Below are positions 1 through 10,263 of a DNA stretch of 64,000 nt, piece by piece; within the stretch, counting starts at the first letter, position 1; each line of letters begins with the position of its first letter. This DNA comes from Sandaracinus amylolyticus (GTDB taxonomy: Bacteria; Myxococcota_A; Polyangia; Polyangiales; Sandaracinaceae): the NCBI RefSeq assembly GCF_000737325.1, contig NZ_CP011125.1:7502001-7566000 (forward strand), read 5' to 3'. The notes below the pieces were generated by a model that saw only the letters and a list, made by a program, of their open reading frames with translations, was not told where the DNA came from and did not search any database. The position numbers and the translations under genes are program-made.

Positions 1-1
1 C

Positions 2-1582
2 GGTGTCTGTCGCGACCTCGCGAGCGATCGGCTCCACTGCGGCGGCTGCGGCGTCGCGTGTGATCCCGGCGAGGTCTGCTCGTCGGGCGTGTGCACCGTC
101 AGCTGCGGCGCCGGCCTCGACGAATGCGCGGGCACGTGCCGCGACCTCGACACCGATCGCCTGAACTGCGGCGCGTGCGGGAGCGCGTGCGACCCCGGCG
201 AGGTCTGCTCGGGCGGCACCTGCGTCGTGACGTGCGGTGCGGGCACGACCGACTGCGGCGGCAGCTGCCGCGACCTGACGACCGATCGCCTCCACTGCGG
301 CGCGTGCGACGACCCCTGCGCGCCCGGCGAGGTCTGCACCGCGAGCGCCTGCACCGTGAGCTGCGGCGGCGGCCTCGCGAACTGCAGCGGCGTCTGCCGC
401 GACCTCCAGACCGATCGCGTGCACTGCGGCGGGTGCGGCGTGACCTGCGATCCCGGCGAGGTCTGCATGGCCGGCACGTGCACGCTGAGCTGCCCCGCGG
501 GACAGGTCGGGTGCGGCGGCACGTGCCGCGATCTCACGAGCGATCGCCTGCACTGCGGCGGATGCGGCATCGCGTGTCCGGCGGGCCAGATCTGCGCGGG
601 CAGCGCGTGTGTCGTCGACTGCGGGGTCGGCCAGACGAGCTGCTCCGGCGTGTGCCGCGATCTGCAGACCGATCGCATGAACTGCGGGATGTGCGGCCGC
701 GCGTGCCCCGCGGGCCAGGTCTGCGACGGCGCGGCGTGTCGCGTGAGCTGCGGCGTCGGGCTCACGGAGTGCTCGGGCAGCTGCCGCGACGTCGTGACCG
801 ATCGCCTGAACTGCGGGATGTGCGGCCGCGTCTGCGGCGCGGGCCAGGTCTGCGACGGCGGCTCGTGCACGCTGAGCTGCCCCGCGGGACAGCTCAACTG
901 CTCGGGCGTCTGCCGCGATCTCTCGAGCGACGCCGCGAACTGCGGCGCCTGCGGGCGCACCTGCGCCGCGGGCACCGTGTGCTCCGCCGGCACCTGCAGC
1001 CCCTCGTGCGGCGCCGGCCTGTCGCCGTGCGGCGGCGTGTGCCGCGACCTCTCGAGCGATCGGCTCAGCTGCGGCGCGTGCGGCCGGGCGTGTGGGCCGG
1101 GACAGATCTGCAGCGCCGGGACGTGCAGCCTCTCGTGCCCGCCGGGCGAGGTCGCGTGCGGCGGCACGTGCGAGGACGGGACGTCGAACACCTGCGAGGC
1201 GCCGATCGACCTCGGCACCATCGCGATCGGCTCGTCGGTCTCGACGCCGACGCTCTCGCTCCCCGCCGACGCCCAGAGCGAGTGGTTCCTCGTGCGGTTC
1301 CCGCACAACCCCGACGTCCGCCAGCGCGGCAGCGGCGCACCGACGATCACGTTCGGCGTGAACGACGGCGGCGTCTTCCGCTTCGAGGTCCGCACGGCGT
1401 GCGGCGGCGGGCCCACGTGCGGGCTCCCGCTCACCCAGTGGGCCTTCCGCGACACGTGCTCGTCGGCGAACCTCGACTGCTCCACGCGCAACGTCGCGTG
1501 GCCGACCGCGGTGTGGATCCGCGTGAGCCGCGTCTCGCCCGGCACCGACTGCCGCACCTATCGCCTCACGGTGTCGCGATGA
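2..1582 (+). CDS. Cys-rich repeat surface protein, 5' partial
   Basis: The reading frame is open from the window edge, so the N-terminus is missing. What remains is a tandem array of about 43-residue modules with the pattern C-G-x-G-x4-C-x-G-x-C-R-D-L, then DR-x2-C-G-x-C-G-x2-C and a G-x-V-C-x3-C close. I count eight full copies, a partial copy at the left edge and a degenerate last half-copy. About 125 residues of non-repetitive, beta-rich-looking sequence with several Cys pairs follow and end in TVSR. Regular Cys spacing implies disulfide-bonded modules outside the cytoplasm; a surface or stalk role is inference. The stop overlaps the start of the OmpA-type gene by four bases (ATGA), so the two are probably co-translated. 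Function unknown. Confidence 0.85.
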   Translation, partial: GVCRDLASDRLHCGGCGVACDPGEVCSSGVCTVSCGAGLDECAGTCRDLDTDRLNCGACGSACDPGEVCSGGTCVVTCGAGTTDCGGSCRDLTTDRLHCGACDDPCAPGEVCTASACTVSCGGGLANCSGVCRDLQTDRVHCGGCGVTCDPGEVCMAGTCTLSCPAGQVGCGGTCRDLTSDRLHCGGCGIACPAGQICAGSACVVDCGVGQTSCSGVCRDLQTDRMNCGMCGRACPAGQVCDGAACRVSCGVGLTECSGSCRDVVTDRLNCGMCGRVCGAGQVCDGGSCTLSCPAGQLNCSGVCRDLSSDAANCGACGRTCAAGTVCSAGTCSPSCGAGLSPCGGVCRDLSSDRLSCGACGRACGPGQICSAGTCSLSCPPGEVACGGTCEDGTSNTCEAPIDLGTIAIGSSVSTPTLSLPADAQSEWFLVRFPHNPDVRQRGSGAPTITFGVNDGGVFRFEVRTACGGGPTCGLPLTQWAFRDTCSSANLDCSTRNVAWPTAVWIRVSRVSPGTDCRTYRLTVSR

Positions 1583-2751
1583 GCACGCGCTCCCTCCTGC
1601 TCGCGAGCGCGCTGCTCGCCTCGATCGCGTCGCGCGCGCACGCCGACGACGTCACGCCCACGCTGCAGCTCGAGGGCGGGGCGCAGGTGATGCTCACCGA
1701 CTCGTACCGCGATCGCTTCGACTGGGGCGGGCTCGGCTTCGCGCGCGCGGGCATCGAGCTGATCGGCCCGCTCGCGCTGCAGCTCGGCGTCGGCACCGCG
1801 TGGTTCCCGGTGCCGGAGCAGGATCCCGGCAACCTCTACGCGTTCGAGCTCGGCGCGCGCGGCTTCTTCGTGATCGATCGCGTCGCCGGCGGTCCGTTCG
1901 TCGACGCGAACGTCGGCGTCGGCATCACCGGCGATCTGGTGCGGCTGGTGTTCGACGTCGGCCTCGGGTGGGAGCTGCTCCCGCTCGAGTGGCTCGGAGT
2001 CGGCCCGGTGGTGCGCTACCAGCAGATCGTGCAGCCCGACGGCGAGGCGCGCCCCGACGACGCGCACCTGCTCTCGTTCGGGCTGAGCGTCACCGCGCGC
2101 ATCGACGTGGGCGGCGGCGGAGACGACGTGCAGACGGCGGCCGCGCCGCCCGCGCCGGTCGACACCGACGCCGACGGGCTGCGCGACGACTCCGATCGTT
2201 GCCCCGATCTCGCCGAGGACGCCGACGGAGTCGACGACACCGACGGCTGCCCCGAGGACGACGTGGATCACGACGGCCTCGACGACGCGAGCGATGCGTG
2301 CCCGACCGCCGCCGAGGTGCGCAACGGCTTCCAGGACGACGACGGATGCCCCGACGAGGCGCCGCCGCCCGAGCCGGCGAGCGCACCGCCCGCGGCAGCG
2401 CGCGGCGAGCCGCTGTCGCAGGAGATCCTGTTCCGCGTCGGCTCGGATCGCGTCTCGGGGCGCTACACGAGCGAGCTCGCGGAGGTCTGCACGTTGCTGC
2501 GCGACGAGCCGACGGTGCGGGTGCGCGTGATCGGCCACGCCGACGAGCAGGGAACGGCGGCGGCGAACGCGCGGCTCGGCGCGGCGCGCGCGGGCGCGGT
2601 GGCCGAGCAGCTCGTGCTGTGCGGCGTCGCGCCGGAGCGCATCGAGGCGGTCTCGTACGGTGACACGCAGCCGCTGTGTCGCGACGAGGCGAGCACCGAC
2701 TGCCACGCGCGGAACCGGCGCGTGACGTTCGAGCTGCTGCGTCGGGAGTAA
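1579..2751 (+). CDS. OmpA-family outer membrane protein with thrombospondin type-3 repeats
   Basis: 390 residues. A signal peptide (hydrophobic run ending RAHA-DD, about residue 22) precedes roughly 170 residues with alternating hydrophobic patterning and aromatic or glycine strand ends, compatible with a small beta-barrel. Next comes a short Asp-rich calcium-loop region (DTDADGLRDDSDRCPD and two more copies, about residues 195-260), a Pro/Ala linker, and a C-terminal OmpA peptidoglycan-binding domain with the hallmarks GHADEQGT and NRRVTFEL. This order is classic for OmpA-like proteins that tie the outer membrane to peptidoglycan. The ATG lies inside the upstream stop (ATGA), so translation is probably coupled to the Cys-rich repeat protein, which may be anchored or exported with it. 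Family confident, partner inferred. Confidence 0.92.
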   Translation: MSTRSLLLASALLASIASRAHADDVTPTLQLEGGAQVMLTDSYRDRFDWGGLGFARAGIELIGPLALQLGVGTAWFPVPEQDPGNLYAFELGARGFFVIDRVAGGPFVDANVGVGITGDLVRLVFDVGLGWELLPLEWLGVGPVVRYQQIVQPDGEARPDDAHLLSFGLSVTARIDVGGGGDDVQTAAAPPAPVDTDADGLRDDSDRCPDLAEDADGVDDTDGCPEDDVDHDGLDDASDACPTAAEVRNGFQDDDGCPDEAPPPEPASAPPAAARGEPLSQEILFRVGSDRVSGRYTSELAEVCTLLRDEPTVRVRVIGHADEQGTAAANARLGAARAGAVAEQLVLCGVAPERIEAVSYGDTQPLCRDEASTDCHARNRRVTFELLRRE

Positions 2752-2925
2752 TCGCGCGCGCCGTCGGCCGAGAGCGCCGAGCTGCACCGACCGGCGGCGC
2801 CAGAAGCGGATAACGCCGCGTCCCGAACTGGATATCGGAGGCCGTGGCCGCTGCGCAATTCTCCCGATGGCGCACGTGGCGGCGCTTCTTCGCCCGGTCG
2901 CGCGCTCACGAGGAACACATCACTC

Positions 2926-4746
2926 ATGCCGTCGAGTCAGCTCGCCAGTCGCCTTCGCCTGCTCGTCCTCACCTCGCTGATCCTCACCTCGCTGAACCTC
3001 GCCGGATGCGGCTCCGACGGCGATCCGTCGGACTCCGACGGCGGCCCGCCCCGTGACGCGTCGCCGCGGGACGCCTCGATCGAGATGGATGCGTCGACCG
3101 ATGTGGATGCCTCGACCGGAGAGGACGCGTCGACCGGAGAGGACGCGTCGACCGACGAGGACGCGTCGACCGACGAGGCCGACGGCGGGGACGGCGATCC
3201 CTGCGCGACGAGCCCCTGCGAGAACGGCGGCACCTGCGAAGCTGACGACGCCGGCGGGTTCGAGTGCTCGTGCGCCCCGGGGTACACCGGCGCGACGTGC
3301 TCGGAAGAGATCGACGAGTGCGCGCCGAGCCCTTGCCAGAACGGCGGGACCTGCACCGACGGCCCGGCGAGCTTCACGTGCGAGTGCGCGCCGGGGTTCA
3401 CCGGAACGCGCTGCGAGACGAACGTCGACGACTGCGCGGGCCCGAGCCTCTGCATGAACGGGGGCACCTGCGTCGACGGAATCGACGAGCACACGTGCGA
3501 CTGCGCGGACGGCTTCGGCGGCGACGCGTGCGAGGCCTCGTGCAACGGATCGATCATCACCGCCGCCGCGAGCGGCCCCTGGAACGCGCCGAGCACGTGG
3601 GGAGGCGGCGTCGTTCCCACGTCGCCGGCGGGGATCGTCGTGATCCCGGCAGGCATCACGGTGACGATCCCGTCGGGGCTGACGGTCCGCACGTACGCCT
3701 GCTCGCGGGTGCGCGTGGCGGGCACGCTCGTCAACCAGGGCGACCTCACGATCGACGGCCATCTGCTCGTGAGCGGCCCCAACCCTGCGGTGGCCGGCAC
3801 GTTCACCAACGCCGGCACCTTCGTGCTGCGCGGCGAGCTGGTGAGCACGGCCGGTGCGTCGGGCCTCGCGGCCATCTCGAACGCCGCCGGCGCCACGTTC
3901 ACGACCTACGGGCCCGTCCAGTACAACCGGTTCGGCAACGCGGGGACGTTCGTGATCGCCCGGGGCGCGACGCACTGCACGACGACGCAGTCGTGCTCGT
4001 TCCACAACTCGGGGACGCTGACGATCGCCGCGGGCGCGGTCCTGGTGACGACCCTGCCGTCGTCCGAGGTCGCCACGAACACCGGCACGATCATCAACCG
4101 CGGCACCTTCCAGTCGGACCACTTGTTCGAGAACCACGGGACCTTCGAGAGCTCCGGCCGGATCGGCCTGGTCTTCGATCTCGAGGTGGCGTGCCGCTTC
4201 ACCAACAGGGCGGGCGCGACGCTCACGACCACCGGCGAGGTCGAGCTCTACTGTCCGATGATCAACGAGGGCTCGATGACGAACCGCGGCACCTTCGTCG
4301 TCCAGAACGTCAGGTGGGCGGGGCTGAACAACGGCGGCACGTTCACCAACACCGCGACCGCGACGTTCGCGAACCGCAACGACCTCGAGAACGGCGGCAC
4401 CTTCGTCAACGAAGGCACGCTGAGCAACCAGGCCGGGGGCGACTCGCAGCAGGGCTTCTCGTGCGCCGGGACGTTCACGAACCGCGGCGCGTTCCGGACC
4501 AGCGCTCCGTTCCGGATCGCCGGGGGCGGCGCGGTCACGATCGCCGCCGGCGCGACCGCCGAGGTGTCGTTCCCCGCGCTCAACGCCGGCGCGATGGAGC
4601 TCGCCGGCGCGCTCACGTTCCGGGCTCCGCAGGGCTCGCTCCAGAACAGCGGCTCGTTCGTGCAGCGCTGCGGCGGCACGATCACGTCGGAGCCCGGGGC
4701 GGGCGGCGTGGGGGGCAACGCGCCCACCATCGAGCCCTGCCCCTGA
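2926..4746 (+). CDS. EGF-repeat lipoprotein with G8-like beta-solenoid region
   Basis: 606 residues. The lipobox LAGC puts the lipidated Cys at residue 28. Residues 30-85 are an Asp/Ser/Thr-rich linker with repeated DAST-x-EDAST units. Residues about 91-202 hold three EGF-like modules, each with the C-x-NGGTC and C-x-C-x2-G-x3-C pattern (for example SPCQNGGTC). A segment resembling the start of a G8 domain follows (APSTWGGGVVP, then VIPAGITVTI), and then many short turns of the form GTFTNxGTF, as in a beta-helix. The ATG has GAGGA about 11 bases upstream. Probably a surface-displayed adhesion or carbohydrate-contact protein; the substrate cannot be read from sequence. It appears monocistronic: 174 bases separate it from the OmpA-type gene. 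Confidence 0.9.
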   Translation: MPSSQLASRLRLLVLTSLILTSLNLAGCGSDGDPSDSDGGPPRDASPRDASIEMDASTDVDASTGEDASTGEDASTDEDASTDEADGGDGDPCATSPCENGGTCEADDAGGFECSCAPGYTGATCSEEIDECAPSPCQNGGTCTDGPASFTCECAPGFTGTRCETNVDDCAGPSLCMNGGTCVDGIDEHTCDCADGFGGDACEASCNGSIITAAASGPWNAPSTWGGGVVPTSPAGIVVIPAGITVTIPSGLTVRTYACSRVRVAGTLVNQGDLTIDGHLLVSGPNPAVAGTFTNAGTFVLRGELVSTAGASGLAAISNAAGATFTTYGPVQYNRFGNAGTFVIARGATHCTTTQSCSFHNSGTLTIAAGAVLVTTLPSSEVATNTGTIINRGTFQSDHLFENHGTFESSGRIGLVFDLEVACRFTNRAGATLTTTGEVELYCPMINEGSMTNRGTFVVQNVRWAGLNNGGTFTNTATATFANRNDLENGGTFVNEGTLSNQAGGDSQQGFSCAGTFTNRGAFRTSAPFRIAGGGAVTIAAGATAEVSFPALNAGAMELAGALTFRAPQGSLQNSGSFVQRCGGTITSEPGAGGVGGNAPTIEPCP

Positions 4747-4837
4747 GCGACGCCTCGATCTCCGACGTATCACGGAAGCGTCGAACATCGTGATCGTGCC
4801 CGGCGCGGCCGTTTTCGTGCCCTCCGCGCGGGCTGGG

Positions 4838-4914
4838 GAGGCCGCCGATCACTTCCTCGAGGCCGCCGATCACTTTCTCGAGCCCGCCGATCACTTCCTC
4901 GAGCCCGCCGATCG
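4838..4914. repeat. 21-bp direct tandem repeat, 3.7 copies
   Basis: Three full 21-base units containing GCCGATCACTTCCTCGAG (with T/C and G/C variants) and a fourth partial unit lie in the 364-base gap between two convergent genes. The period is exactly two helical turns and also seven codons. Further copies of CGATCGGG or GATCGGGG follow up to about 4990. No convincing gene is seen in 4747-5110; it otherwise holds the hairpin at 5004-5039. Confidence 0.85.
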
Positions 4915-5003
4915 GCGCGTCGGGGGAGTGGTCCCGGAGAATCGGGGCCGGCGCTCGACGGATCGGGGCCGCTGCACGGGCGATCGGGCCCCCTCACGAA
5001 CGA

Positions 5004-5039
5004 AACGGCGGCCCCGCGATCGCTCGCGGGGCCGCCGTT
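5004..5039 (-). terminator. strong hairpin, probable terminator
   Basis: A perfect 16-base-pair inverted repeat (left arm AACGGCGGCCCCGCGA) has a four-base loop TCGC. It lies about 70 bases past the stop of the minus-strand gene at 5111-5794 and also faces the end of the plus-strand EGF lipoprotein, so it may stop transcription from both sides. There is no clear T tract, which is common in such GC-rich genomes. Confidence 0.65.
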
Positions 5040-5110
5040 CGGTGCATCGAGGCCGCTCGCCTCGCGCTCAGACCCGCTGGAGTGCTCGCCCGGGCCCGGG
5101 CACCCGCGAG

Positions 5111-5794
5111 TCAGACGCGCGGCGGCGTCGGAGCGGGCGTCACGGGATCGGAAGGCGCGGGCCCCGTCGGATCGTCGTCGCCGTCGCGCGACGAGGCGCG
5201 GCTCACGCGGAGCTTCTGGAAGTCCGGATGCGAGCTCCCGAGCAGCGAGCGCAGCGTCGCGCGGAAGCGGCTGAGCTCGGCGTCGAACACCGCCTGCGCC
5301 TCGCGCACCTGCGAGAGCAGCGAGCTGTAGCGAGCGTCGGCGGCGGCAGCCTCGTCGGTCTCGTTCTCCGCCCTGCTCGCCTTCTCGGTGATCGACGTCG
5401 CAGCCGCAGCGGCCCACGCCACGGTCGCGCCGTCCGCACCGCGCACCTCGCGCAGCTCGTCCGCGAGCGCCTGTGCGTCCTCGATCAGATCCTCCGGCAC
5501 CGTCGGCTTGTCTCCGATGCCCGCGAGGTCGAAGCCGGGGCGCTCGCGCGCGACGTGCGGCTTCCACACGTCGATCTCCTTCTTCAGCGCGAGCATCGAG
5601 CCGCGCCCCTCGTCCATCTCGACGCGCCACCGCGCCTTGTAGGCGCCCGCTTCGGTATACGCCGCGACGAACGCACGCGCGGCGGTGCCGAGCGGCGCCT
5701 CGAACACGGCGACCGCTGGGCTCGAGCCCTTGTGTCGCTCGAGGACCTTCAGCGCGCGCGGCGCGAGCCGGCGCGACTTCCATTGCACGCTCAT
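5111..5794 (-). CDS. hypothetical cytoplasmic helical protein
   Basis: 227 residues with no signal peptide or membrane segment. The sequence is mostly helical with many Ala and Glu; residues about 80-190 look like coiled-coil or helical-bundle material (repeated blocks such as ELREVRGADG and SQVREAQAVFDAEL). The last 30 residues are Pro/Asp-rich and disordered. An AGAGGGGG ribosome-binding site sits six bases before the ATG, which supports this start. It is divergent from the DTW-domain gene (62-base gap) and followed by the strong hairpin at 5004-5039. No family recognised. Confidence 0.75.
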   Translation of the reverse strand: MSVQWKSRRLAPRALKVLERHKGSSPAVAVFEAPLGTAARAFVAAYTEAGAYKARWRVEMDEGRGSMLALKKEIDVWKPHVARERPGFDLAGIGDKPTVPEDLIEDAQALADELREVRGADGATVAWAAAAATSITEKASRAENETDEAAAADARYSSLLSQVREAQAVFDAELSRFRATLRSLLGSSHPDFQKLRVSRASSRDGDDDPTGPAPSDPVTPAPTPPRV

Positions 5795-5856
5795 GAGAGC
5801 CCCCTCTCGCGCGCAGAGCCCCCTGCCCTGCGCGAGCGCGGACGATCACGCGTGCG

Positions 5857-6546
5857 ATGCGAGCTGTCAACGCGGCGGACGTCGCCGGCGGATCGGGTCA
5901 CACTGCGCGCCCCGTGTCCGAAGAGCATTGCGAGAAGTGCGGCAAGCCGCGCGCGATCTGCGTCTGCGATCGTGTGGTGTCCCTCCCGACGACGCTGCGC
6001 GTGCTCGTGCTCCGGCACCCGCAGGAGGACGACGCGATCCTCGGCACCGCGCCGCTCCTCGCCGCGTCGCTGCCGTCGTGCGAGGTGCGCACCGGGCTCT
6101 CGTGGGCATCGCTCGCGCACGCGCTCGATCGCGAGGACGCGGACCCGACGCGCTGGGCCGTGGTGTATCCCACCAAGATCGATCCCACCGTGTCCGCGGA
6201 GGCGCGCGAGCGACCGGTGCTCGTGCTCGATCGCAAGGGACGCGAGCGCGACGCCGACGCGCCGGCGCTCGAGGGCATCGTCGTGCTCGACGGAACGTGG
6301 AGCCAGGCGAAGGCGCTGTGGTGGCGCAACCCCTGGCTGCTCAAGCTCTCGCGCGTGGTGCTGCGCCCGCGCGAGCCGTCGATCTACGGGCGCGCGCGCA
6401 AGGAGCCGCGCCGCGAGTACGTCTCGACGCTCGAGGCGGTCGCCGACGTGCTCCCCGCGCTGGGCGAGCCGGAGACGACGCGCGATCAGCTGCGCCGCCT
6501 GATGCGCACGATGGTGCAGCGCTACCGCGATCAGCAGACGCGCTGA
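5857..6546 (+). CDS. DTW-domain tRNA-uridine aminocarboxypropyltransferase
   Basis: 229 residues. The N-terminal Cys cluster CEKCGKPRAICVC and the motif LDGTWSQAK with a following WWRNPWL block identify the DTW family (TapT/YfiP and TuaA types), which transfers the 3-amino-3-carboxypropyl group of S-adenosylmethionine to uridine in tRNA, forming acp3U. The Cys cluster is the usual putative metal site. The first ATG is used here, but a GTG at 5914 (residue 20) lies closer to the conserved region; neither has a clear ribosome-binding site, so the start is uncertain. The C-terminus overlaps a perfect hairpin at 6525-6552, immediately before the sigma-54 activator gene. Confidence 0.9.
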   Translation: MRAVNAADVAGGSGHTARPVSEEHCEKCGKPRAICVCDRVVSLPTTLRVLVLRHPQEDDAILGTAPLLAASLPSCEVRTGLSWASLAHALDREDADPTRWAVVYPTKIDPTVSAEARERPVLVLDRKGRERDADAPALEGIVVLDGTWSQAKALWWRNPWLLKLSRVVLRPREPSIYGRARKEPRREYVSTLEAVADVLPALGEPETTRDQLRRLMRTMVQRYRDQQTR

Positions 6547-6552
6547 TCGCGG
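6525..6552. terminator. perfect hairpin spanning the stop codon of the DTW gene
   Basis: The 11-base arms CCGCGATCAGC and GCTGATCGCGG flank a six-base loop. The TGA stop (6544-6546) lies in the right arm. There is no T tract. It could be a weak terminator or an operator for the downstream activator gene, whose -10-like box begins seven bases later. Confidence 0.45.
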
Positions 6553-6558
6553 CACACG

Positions 6559-6564
6559 TATACT
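6559..6564 (+). promoter_or_regulatory. candidate -10 box (TATACT) for a leaderless transcript
   Basis: TATACT ends eight bases before the GTG at 6573. In GC-rich DNA an exact TAnnnT box at this spacing suggests that transcription begins at or next to the start codon, which would explain the absence of a ribosome-binding site. No clear -35 box is visible. Confidence 0.45.
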
Positions 6565-6572
6565 CGCGCTCC

Positions 6573-8105
<1,533 letters not shown>

Positions 8106-8108
8106 CGC

Positions 8109-8140
8109 GAGACCGGCGCGCCTCGCGGCACGCCGGTCTC
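8109..8140. terminator. bidirectional terminator-like hairpin
   Basis: Arms GAGACCGGCG (8109-8118) and CGCCGGTCTC (8131-8140) form a perfect 10-base-pair stem in the 44-base gap between two convergent genes, so it can serve both. Confidence 0.6.
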
Positions 8141-8149
8141 CCCGATGCG

Positions 8150-10171
8150 TCAGCTACACGAGCCGCCGTTGCAGCGCAGGGTGCCCGCGCAGTCCCAGTT
8201 GCTCGCGCAGCTCTGTCCCGCGCGACGCTTCCGGCAGCGACCGCCGTCGCACGTCATCTCGCCGCAGCAGTCCGCTTCGGTCTCGCAGCTGCCGCCCTCG
8301 AACCCGACGCAGCACGCACGTCCACCGCCGAACGTCGCGGGCAGGCACGACAGACCACCGCAGCACTGCGATCCGTTCGCGCACGTGACGCCCTCGACGC
8401 CGCACCGCGACGCGTCACGGCACGCGTTCGCGACGCACTGCATGCCGTCGCAGCACTGCGCGTCGACGTAGCAGGGCCCGCCGACCATGCCGCAGACCGG
8501 CCCGGTGGTGCCGCCGTCGCCGCCGGTGCCCGCGTCGCTGCTCGTCCCGCCGTCGCTCGCGCCGCCGTCGTCGGCCATGCCCGCGTCGGGCATCGGAGGC
8601 ATCGGGCACATCCCCGCGGGCCCGACCCAGCCCGCCCCACACGACGCGCGATCCGCGCCCGTCGCGTCGCCACCGAAGCAGCTCGTCGTGCCGGGCGCGC
8701 TGTGGATCGAGCCCGACGCGCCGCCGCACCAGCCGCAGCCCTCGAGCATCGTGCACGCGCCGCAGTCGCTCGCCATCTCGCACGCGCGCGTCACGTCGTT
8801 GCACTGGTCGCGCGACGTCGCGAGGCGTCGATCGCCACACGTCCCGGCGCCGCCCGGCCACGCGATGCACGCGCCGCGCTGCTCGCACCACGCGCATCCG
8901 GGCGCGTCGGCGCAGCTCGCGCAGTCGGTGTTCGAGGTGCACGCGTCCATCGGCAGCGCGCACTCCGCGCCGCGGGTCGCCGACTGATCGGGCATCGTGC
9001 ACGAGCCCGTCGCGGGCGCGGTGCCGGTGTCGTCGCTCGCGACGCAGCGACCGTCGCACCACAGGCATCCCGTCGTCTCCGCGCACGCCGCGCACGCGGT
9101 GATCCCGGTGCAGCGCTCGGCGGTGGATCCCGGAGGCATCCCGCCGTCGGGCATCTCGCACGCGCCGTGCGAGCGATCGATGTCCTGCAGGTAGCCGCCG
9201 CCGCTCACTTCGTTCTGCACGAAGTCGTACGACAGACGCATGTACCCGTTCTGGCCCCAGTCCTGACCCCAGGAGTTCAGCGCGATGAACTCCATCGTGG
9301 CGTCGTCGTAGCCGACGATCGTGTACGCGTGGTAGCCGTCGTAGTCGCTCACTCCGTCGGCCGCGCACGGGAGCATCGGCGCCTGGATCGTCGCCTGGCC
9401 GTCGCCCCAGCCGCCGCTCCAGCAGAGGCCGCTCCAGACCGCGATCGCACGGCCCGACGCGAGCACGCGCTTCATGCGCTCGAGCTTGTCCGCGTCGTTC
9501 GGGATCATCGTGTACCCCGTCGCGCGATAACGACCGTCGGCCATCAGCGTCGCGTCGCTCGGGCGCGTGTCGTTCATCGAGCGCGCGCCGCCGGTGTACG
9601 GCCACGTCGACTCGGGCACGAGCGGGGTCGCGCCGGTCACCGCGCGCATGCCCTCCTCGACGTCCCACCCGAAGCCGCAGTCGCCGATCGTCCCGCCGTG
9701 GCCGGTGGACCAGAGGTGGCCCATCGACACGCGCGGCGGCGGGCAGCCCTCGGCGCAGTAGAGCGCGTCGAGCACCGCGCCCGCGGCGTGCGCGACGCAC
9801 CAGCCGCACTCGCGCTGATCGCGCACCTGCAAGCAGCCGCCGAGCGACTCGCCGCGCAGATCGTGGCTCGACGGGAGCGGGCCGACGAAGTCGGGATCGA
9901 GCAGCGGCTCGACCGCCACGCCTTCGCTGCTCTCGCGCATCGCCGCCTCGACGGTCGGGCCCTGCGGCTCGGTGAGGAGGCAGACCTGTCGCCCGTTCGC
10001 GAGCGGGAAGAGGCGGCACTCACCGCGTGCCGTGACCGGCGCAGCGCCCGCGTCCTCACGGGTTCCGGCGTCGCTCTCGTCCGCTGGGCGCTCGTTCTCA
10101 CAACCGACGAGCGCCGCGACGAGGATGAGCGCGAGCGTGGAAACCCGCGTCGAGTGGTTGGCTATCCGCAT
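8150..10171 (-). CDS. papain-like (C1) cysteine protease lipoprotein with Cys-rich C-terminal modules
   Basis: 673 residues. MRIANHS begins a lipoprotein signal (lipobox LVGC, Cys24). The C1 peptidase core is clear: DQRECGWC gives oxyanion Gln119 and catalytic Cys125, YHAYTIVGYDD gives His281 and ALNSWGQDWGQNGYMR gives Asn299, all in papain order. The usual Trp after the catalytic Cys is Val. From about residue 330 come three PSI-like modules (C-x-GCxWC patterns such as GCLWCDGRC), an Asp/Gly-rich linker and three knottin-like modules with C-C pairs (CCDGMQC, CCGGLSC, CCGEMTC). It is probably an outer-membrane-attached protease whose Cys-rich tail serves for attachment or regulation. A TACACT box lies eight bases before the ATG. 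A classic inhibitory propeptide is not evident. Confidence 0.92.
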   Translation of the reverse strand: MRIANHSTRVSTLALILVAALVGCENERPADESDAGTREDAGAAPVTARGECRLFPLANGRQVCLLTEPQGPTVEAAMRESSEGVAVEPLLDPDFVGPLPSSHDLRGESLGGCLQVRDQRECGWCVAHAAGAVLDALYCAEGCPPPRVSMGHLWSTGHGGTIGDCGFGWDVEEGMRAVTGATPLVPESTWPYTGGARSMNDTRPSDATLMADGRYRATGYTMIPNDADKLERMKRVLASGRAIAVWSGLCWSGGWGDGQATIQAPMLPCAADGVSDYDGYHAYTIVGYDDATMEFIALNSWGQDWGQNGYMRLSYDFVQNEVSGGGYLQDIDRSHGACEMPDGGMPPGSTAERCTGITACAACAETTGCLWCDGRCVASDDTGTAPATGSCTMPDQSATRGAECALPMDACTSNTDCASCADAPGCAWCEQRGACIAWPGGAGTCGDRRLATSRDQCNDVTRACEMASDCGACTMLEGCGWCGGASGSIHSAPGTTSCFGGDATGADRASCGAGWVGPAGMCPMPPMPDAGMADDGGASDGGTSSDAGTGGDGGTTGPVCGMVGGPCYVDAQCCDGMQCVANACRDASRCGVEGVTCANGSQCCGGLSCLPATFGGGRACCVGFEGGSCETEADCCGEMTCDGGRCRKRRAGQSCASNWDCAGTLRCNGGSCS

Positions 10172-10179
10172 GCGGCGCC

Positions 10180-10185
10180 AGTGTA
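10180..10185 (-). promoter_or_regulatory. candidate -10 box (TACACT) for a leaderless transcript
   Basis: Read on the minus strand, TACACT is followed by eight bases and the ATG at 10171. There is no ribosome-binding site, and the arrangement matches those at 6559, 36756 and 54895. Confidence 0.45.
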
Positions 10186-10263
10186 CGGTCGGCCGCCACG
10201 CGATGCCCCCTTCCGCCCGGCATGCGCGCGGGCGTCCAGGGGCGACCTCGCATCGTTCGATCG

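Noticed and set aside
4682-4894. Minus-strand frame encoding IGGLEKV/IGGLEEV heptads in the 21-bp repeat region
   Set aside because: Attractive heptad pattern, but it is only 70 codons, its N-terminal repeats come from the DNA repeat and the rest is antisense to the EGF lipoprotein end; no ribosome-binding site.
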